A DNA stretch of 10,485 nt from Firmicutes bacterium CAG:646 (GTDB lineage: Bacteria; Bacillota; Clostridia; Lachnospirales; Lachnospiraceae). This document shows, piece after piece, positions 6,518-10,485 of the stretch. Position 1 is the stretch's first letter. Each line of letters starts with the position of its first letter. A program made the position numbers and the translations under genes. Where the stretch lies: positions 13,869 to 24,353 of the forward strand of contig HF995385.1 of NCBI GenBank assembly GCA_000432335.1, given 5' to 3'. The notes under the pieces were generated by a model. It was not told where the DNA came from. It ran no database searches and saw only the letters and a program-made list of their open reading frames with translations.

Positions 6518-7723
6518 ATGGGAAAACGAAAAGTTTCAGGAAAAACAATTTTGAAGCTGACAGGGGCATTTTTTGCACTGATTTATTTGGGATTTTGTCT
6601 TTATGCAGGAATTACCGGGAAATTTCTTAAGATGCAGGAAGTTGAACACGTCATGCGGTTCGGAGAGCTTAAAAACTGGGTGGGAGGAGGTATGGCAGCA
6701 GTGATGATTGCTGCTCTGTGTCTCCACTCAGCTTTTAAGGATTTAAATTTTCAGAAGGAACGGAAGAAATCAGATGTTCCTTTTCTTCTCCTTATGATTC
6801 TTCCAATCGTTTTTCTGCTGCTTCTGGAATCTTATCTGGATATCGGTTGGATCGGTATTGCCCTTTACGGTGGTATTGCAGTTTTCTTTTTTGGTATTGC
6901 ATGGATTCCGATGTGCCTGAATCAATGGATTGCTCGATTGCTTTTGCGGGAGGATTCCATGAGCGGTAAACGACAGGTACAGATCATTGAGTGGATTCAT
7001 TTTTATCCGCTGAAAAAGCTGTTAATTTTAGGGTTGTGGAGTTTTGGTGTCGTTCTGATTTTAGCTGGTATCTGGGGAACGGTAAGTGGAAAGGTAGAAA
7101 TGGACGGAGAAAACTTTCTGGTGATATGTAGTATCGCTGTTCTGGTTGCTGCTTTTTTCAAGAAAATGAAACGCTATGTTTTTACGCCGTATCGCAGTCT
7201 GCCAGCGTTGAATCAGATTCTTGAGAAAGATCAGTTGGAACAGTTGCTGGATGGAGAATGCTTTGAGTCTATACCTTTTAAAGATGATGCCATGAAGCGG
7301 TATCTTGACATTTATCGAAGCCAGAACTGGATGGTGATTGGTGGGACGCTGCTTTCAAAAAAGCTGGCATTGGGGATTGGCATGGAGCGCCGGGAACATG
7401 AAACTTTACTGGAGGTAAAATATCTTAATGGAATGACTGCAAAGGCGAAAGTCAATTTGCGTATTGAAGAATCCAGATACGAGGAGTTCGTTAGTGTATT
7501 GAGAGAATTGATAGGATATGAAAGAACTCTTAAGCTGCAAGGGAAAGAGGAGCAGATGACGCAAAAATTTGCATCTTTCTTTCCGACTTGCGAATCTGAG
7601 CAGGAGCGTATTGTCGCTTTTCTTTCGCAGGATGTGACGCAGATTCGGCAGGAGTATATTCAGACCTTTTCTCCACCGGAAAATACCCGAAAGAAAAAAC
7701 GAAGTACGCAGGAACGGAAGTAA
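6518..7723 (+). CDS. Uncharacterised six-pass membrane protein with cytoplasmic C-terminal domain
   Basis: I do not recognise this 401-residue protein. Hydrophobic segments lie at about 10-32, 54-72, 86-103, 108-130, 166-187 and 197-214. The remaining residues (about 215-401) form a soluble, charged, mainly helical region ending in a very basic tail (RKKKRSTQERK). The positive residues after the last segment (KKMKR) place this domain in the cytoplasm. One stretch, MVIGGTLLSKKLALGIGMER followed by TLLEVKYLNGMTAKAKVNLR, looks like beta strands, so a small folded domain is likely. AGGAGA at 6505-6510 precedes the ATG by 7 nt. It follows the other membrane protein by 53 nt with no promoter in between, and a strong terminator comes directly after it. 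It is therefore the last gene of the galM unit. Both membrane proteins combine membrane segments with a cytoplasmic region, so a shared complex is possible but unproven. Confidence 0.85.
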   Translation: MGKRKVSGKTILKLTGAFFALIYLGFCLYAGITGKFLKMQEVEHVMRFGELKNWVGGGMAAVMIAALCLHSAFKDLNFQKERKKSDVPFLLLMILPIVFLLLLESYLDIGWIGIALYGGIAVFFFGIAWIPMCLNQWIARLLLREDSMSGKRQVQIIEWIHFYPLKKLLILGLWSFGVVLILAGIWGTVSGKVEMDGENFLVICSIAVLVAAFFKKMKRYVFTPYRSLPALNQILEKDQLEQLLDGECFESIPFKDDAMKRYLDIYRSQNWMVIGGTLLSKKLALGIGMERREHETLLEVKYLNGMTAKAKVNLRIEESRYEEFVSVLRELIGYERTLKLQGKEEQMTQKFASFFPTCESEQERIVAFLSQDVTQIRQEYIQTFSPPENTRKKKRSTQERK

Positions 7724-7761
7724 AAGAATTTTTCATAGTATTTTATTGGGAATACATAGGG

Positions 7762-7807
7762 ATACCCTGTACACAGGAGCAGTTTTTGTGTGCAGGGTAT
7801 TATTTTT
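7762..7807 (+). terminator. Strong intrinsic terminator ending the galM unit
   Basis: A 14-bp stem pairs 7762-7775 (ATACCCTGTACACA) with 7787-7800 (TGTGTGCAGGGTAT), with one G-U pair and an 11-nt loop, followed by TATTTTT. This is a good Rho-independent terminator at the right place, 38 nt after the last membrane-protein stop. Confidence 0.88.
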
Positions 7808-7829
7808 ATGGAAATACATATACTAGGAT

Positions 7830-9293
7830 ATGATGAAAAATGATAGAAATCAACGGGATTTTGTAAGTTTACTAAAGTTGTTTTTGATGATTTTGGTATG
7901 TATGTTTGGCTTTTATGGATGGAAAGAAAGGGTTTTGTATCGACAGCTAGAACAGAAGGTACTGCAGGAGCAGCAGGTAAGCGAGCGGCCGGAAAAAGGA
8001 CAGCAGACAGAAGAGATAGTGGAAATCAAGACAGAGACCACGATAGAAGAAACAGGGAAAAGTGAAGAAAAAGGAAGAAAGATTCGTGTGCTTTTGACGG
8101 ATATACCTTCGCAGGGATATGAGCAGGAAAGTGTATTGGTGCAGGCGGCAGGAGGATTGCATATTACTGGAGCAGTGGAAAAGGAGTCTTCTGCCGGCGA
8201 AGTGGTAAATGTGGGAGAACTTTTGTCGGAAGGACAGATCAGGATAAGTGCTTGCAATGAAGGAGATGCGATTATCGTTCCCAGTCTGCAAAAAAATCAG
8301 GGGATTCCCTCCTATGAAGGCGTATTGGAAGTGAATAAAAATGACAGGGGATTTTATTTGATTAACGAGGTGGATCTGGAAACGTATCTGAAATATGTAG
8401 TTCCCAGTGAAATGCCGGCAGATTATCCTCTGGAAGCTTTAAAAGCGCAGGCGGTATGCGCCAGAACGTATGCTGTCAGTCAGATGGAGGAAGGACGACT
8501 GGAAGAATATCATGCTGATGTGGATGATACCGTTTCTTTTCAGGTATATAATAATATTTCCCGTCAGCCCGTAACGGATCAGGCAGTGGAAGAGACCAGA
8601 GGAAAAATTATGTGTTGTCAGGGGAAACCGGTGCAGGCATACTTTTTTTCTACTTCCTGTGGATATACCAGTACGGATGAAGTGTGGGATGCAAAAGAAC
8701 CGGCGTCTTATCTGAAAAGTATATCGGTGTCGGCGGGGGCGGTGGAAGCCCTGGCAGACGGTAAAACAGAAGAAGGTTTTTCGGAGGAAGCCTTTCGAGA
8801 ATTTATCACGCATGTTGGAGAAACAGATTATGAGAAGGAAGAACCCTGGTATCGATGGAATGCTACTTTTCCGGTAGAACAGATACAGGAAAGAGTGGTG
8901 AGCCAGTACCCGGAGATTGGAGAAATTCAGGAGTTTTCTGTAAAAAAGCGATCTGACGGCGGAGCGGTGAGAGAACTGGAACTGGTGGGAACGAAAGGAA
9001 AAAAAAGTCTTTGTAATGAGTATGCGATTCGTGAGTTTTTTTCTCCTGAGGATATTCCGATTTTTCGAGGGGATGGGACAGAGAGCAGAAGCATGAAGAT
9101 TCTTCCCAGTGGTTACTTTGTAATCGATCCTGTATTTTCGGAAGGACGGCTTACGGGATTTTTGCTCACTGGAGGAGGATATGGCCACGGTGTGGGAATG
9201 AGCCAAAATGGGGCGCGGCATCTGGGCGAAAATGGAGCAGGATGGGAGGAAATTCTTCAGACATTTTACAAAGATATTTCTTTGGAAGGGTGA
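7830..9293 (+). CDS. SpoIID/LytB-domain protein, membrane anchored
   Basis: 487 residues. One hydrophobic anchor lies at about 11-30, then a Glu/Gln/Lys-rich linker at about 32-83, then the SpoIID domain to the C-terminus. Hallmarks are VDLETYLKYVVPSEMP at 181-196, whose Glu194 aligns with the catalytic Glu of SpoIID, directly followed by LEALKAQAVCARTYA, and GGGYGHGVGMSQNGA at 448-462. SpoIID is a lytic transglycosylase that trims glycan strands, during engulfment in sporulating cells; relatives act in vegetative walls. It is longer than B. subtilis SpoIID (about 343 residues) because of the linker and extra sequence at about 300-420. The usual H-S-T/N-S-G-G segment reads FFSTSCGYTS (272-281), lacking the His and carrying a Cys. 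AGGA at 7825-7828 is very close to the ATGs at 7830 and 7833, so the start is not firm. It may be a paralogue rather than spoIID itself, so no symbol is given. Confidence 0.9.
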   Translation: MMKNDRNQRDFVSLLKLFLMILVCMFGFYGWKERVLYRQLEQKVLQEQQVSERPEKGQQTEEIVEIKTETTIEETGKSEEKGRKIRVLLTDIPSQGYEQESVLVQAAGGLHITGAVEKESSAGEVVNVGELLSEGQIRISACNEGDAIIVPSLQKNQGIPSYEGVLEVNKNDRGFYLINEVDLETYLKYVVPSEMPADYPLEALKAQAVCARTYAVSQMEEGRLEEYHADVDDTVSFQVYNNISRQPVTDQAVEETRGKIMCCQGKPVQAYFFSTSCGYTSTDEVWDAKEPASYLKSISVSAGAVEALADGKTEEGFSEEAFREFITHVGETDYEKEEPWYRWNATFPVEQIQERVVSQYPEIGEIQEFSVKKRSDGGAVRELELVGTKGKKSLCNEYAIREFFSPEDIPIFRGDGTESRSMKILPSGYFVIDPVFSEGRLTGFLLTGGGYGHGVGMSQNGARHLGENGAGWEEILQTFYKDISLEG

Positions 9294-9318
9294 AAATAGG
9301 GCATCTGTGGGGAAAAAC

Positions 9319-9347
9319 TTGCAAGAAAGGGAAAATAATAGTATGAT
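9319..9347 (+). promoter_or_regulatory. Promoter for the YihY-family gene
   Basis: TTGCAA (9319-9324) and TATGAT (9342-9347) are 17 bp apart in the 86-nt gap after the SpoIID-like gene. The predicted start near 9354 leaves about 26 nt before the ATG at 9380. Confidence 0.68.
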
Positions 9348-9379
9348 GATAAAAAAATATTTTCAGGAAGGAAAATAGA

Positions 9380-10321
9380 ATGAAACGATATCTGAAAACT
9401 ATTTTTGGATTTATGGAACGCCTGAAAGAAGATCATGTGGGAGCATTTGCCACGCAGGCAGCCTATTTTATTTTGTTGTCCTTTATTCCTTTTCTGATGC
9501 TTTTACTTACATTGGTGCAGTATATTCCTCCGATCAGCGACCAGAAGATGGTTACGGATATGCTTTTGCAGATCATGCCTGATACGGGAGAATTTCGAAA
9601 TTTTCTTTTGGGGATTATTTCCGAGGTGTATGCAAAAGGAACGGCGGTGGTTCCTATTTCTGCGATTCTGGCTTTGTGGAGTGCGGGAAAAGGGATCAAG
9701 GCTCTTACAGATGGGGTGAATGCCATTTATCATGTGGAGGAGACACGAAATTATGTGGTCATGAGAATACGCTCTGCCATATATACTTTAATTTTTATCA
9801 TAGCGGTTATTGGCAGTTTGGTTCTGCTGGTATTTGGCAACAGTATTCAGAAGCTGCTCACGAAGTATATTCCGGTTTTGGGAAATATTACGGCTCATGT
9901 GATCGGAATGAGAACGGCGATATCCCTTTGTATTCTGGTGTGTATCTTCTTATTGATATACAAATTTTTACCCAATCGGAAGGCAAGTCTAAAGTATCAG
10001 ATCCCCGGGGCAGTGAGTTCGGCGGTGGCATGGTCATTATTTTCTCTGGGATTTTCTATATATATTGATGTGTATGATGGTTTATCCAATATGTATGGAA
10101 GTCTGACTACGATTATTCTGATTCTTCTGTGGCTGTATTTCTGTATGTATATTATTTTGATCGGGGCGGAGATTAATGCATATTTTGAAGATCGTTTCCG
10201 AAAGCTTCATCAGATGGCTTCTGACAGAATACGGGCGGAGTACAGAGAGTTTTTGGAGGGTTTTCGGGAGGAAGATAAGGAAAAAGAGGGTGAGAGTGAG
10301 GAAAAAACTCTTGACAGATAA
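9380..10321 (+). CDS. YihY/BrkB-family integral membrane protein
   Basis: 313 residues with about six hydrophobic segments, at roughly 25-48, 88-102, 133-153, 176-195, 207-228 and 240-268, followed by a charged cytoplasmic tail rich in Glu, Lys and Arg (about 270-313). It matches the YihY/UPF0761 family (PF03631), once misnamed 'ribonuclease BN' and also called BrkB. Matching features are the N-terminal A-x-Q-A-A-Y-F-x-L-L-S-F-I-P-F pattern at 24-38 and the C-terminal N-M-Y-G-S-L then LLWLY...GAEINAYFE region at 237-270. The biochemical role of the family is not settled; transport or envelope functions have been proposed, and RNase activity is not supported. AGGAAGG at 9365-9371 lies 8 nt before the ATG, so the start is firm. 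The gene has its own promoter and no terminator before the T-box leader that overlaps its end, so its transcript probably runs into that leader. Confidence 0.93.
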   Translation: MKRYLKTIFGFMERLKEDHVGAFATQAAYFILLSFIPFLMLLLTLVQYIPPISDQKMVTDMLLQIMPDTGEFRNFLLGIISEVYAKGTAVVPISAILALWSAGKGIKALTDGVNAIYHVEETRNYVVMRIRSAIYTLIFIIAVIGSLVLLVFGNSIQKLLTKYIPVLGNITAHVIGMRTAISLCILVCIFLLIYKFLPNRKASLKYQIPGAVSSAVAWSLFSLGFSIYIDVYDGLSNMYGSLTTIILILLWLYFCMYIILIGAEINAYFEDRFRKLHQMASDRIRAEYREFLEGFREEDKEKEGESEEKTLDR

Positions 10322-10339
10322 TGAAAATATAATTAGAAT
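10311..10339 (+). promoter_or_regulatory. Near-consensus promoter of the T-box leader
   Basis: TTGACA (10311-10316) and TAGAAT (10334-10339) are exactly 17 bp apart. The -35 box lies inside the last codons of the YihY-family gene. Transcription should start at about 10346, directly before the T-box stem I. Confidence 0.82.
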
Positions 10340-10345
10340 AATAGC

Positions 10346-10485
10346 TGATAGAAAAATGCTGTGAAGGTGTAAGTAGGTATATATTTTCTTGCAGAGAGAA
10401 GGGGTCATCGGCTGAAAGCCCTTTTAAGTTCAGATATGTACTGAGATTCCCGCCGGAGCTTCATCCCCGAAATGCAGTAAGGGAT
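10346..10485 (+). promoter_or_regulatory. T-box riboswitch leader (5' half; cut by window end)
   Basis: T-box leaders bind an uncharged tRNA and switch a terminator to an antiterminator, turning on aminoacyl-tRNA synthetase or amino-acid genes. Stem I is visible. Its base pairs GGTG 10366-10369 with CGCC 10451-10454, next to a GA-rich kink (TGTGA, GGAG) and an outer GCT/AGC pair. An asymmetric internal loop holds AGTA at 10372-10375 opposite TGAGATTCC (10442-10450). A 10-bp helix pairs 10377-10386 with 10432-10441, and the distal part has AGAGAG (10393-10398) and an AAGGG/CCCTT stem. GAAATGCAGTAAGGGA (10469-10484) matches the conserved stretch after stem I. The specifier reads UUC (Phe) if one spacer base is left before the CGCC helix, or UCC (Ser) if counted from the GA motif; I cannot decide. 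The T-box sequence, terminator and controlled gene lie outside the window. Confidence 0.82.

Noticed and set aside
8439..9221. 260-codon minus-strand frame opposite the SpoIID-like gene
   Set aside because: Long but fully antisense to a conserved domain with clear motifs on the plus strand; composition (many Phe, Arg, Ser, His) is typical of an antisense shadow.

Overview
This looks like chromosomal housekeeping DNA from an anaerobic, endospore-forming member of the Clostridia, most likely Lachnospiraceae (Blautia, Dorea or Ruminococcus-like). That placement rests on a moderate A+T content, strong AGGAG-type ribosome binding sites, a long 'yeast-type' LeuA, SleB-like and SpoIID-like wall enzymes, a 6S RNA and a T-box leader. 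It is inferred from gene content, not from a database match. Every gene I can support is on the + strand. I saw no frameshift, insertion sequence, CRISPR array, tRNA or rRNA.

Layout. (a) 1-1574: 3' part of leuA, cut by the left edge. (b) 1710-2656: a SleB-type wall hydrolase with a membrane anchor, behind a consensus vegetative promoter. (c) 2682-4285: thrC, also with its own promoter. (d) 4311-4575: a promoter, a 6S RNA and a 12-bp terminator-like hairpin. (e) 4596-7807: galM and two uncharacterised multi-pass membrane proteins, closed by a strong intrinsic terminator. (f) 7830-9293: a long SpoIID/LytB-domain protein starting only about 20 nt after that terminator. (g) 9319-10321: a YihY/BrkB-family membrane protein with its own promoter. 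(h) 10311-10485: a near-consensus promoter overlapping the end of the yihY-like gene, driving the 5' half of a T-box riboswitch whose target gene lies past the right edge.

The genes are mostly independent units: amino-acid synthesis (leucine, threonine), sugar mutarotation, peptidoglycan remodelling and global transcription control. The coherent unit is galM plus the two membrane proteins, which may depend on read-through of the 6S RNA terminator because no promoter fits between that hairpin and galM. The most notable items are the two RNA elements and the two unrecognised membrane proteins. I found no convincing new defence, mobile or biosynthetic system.
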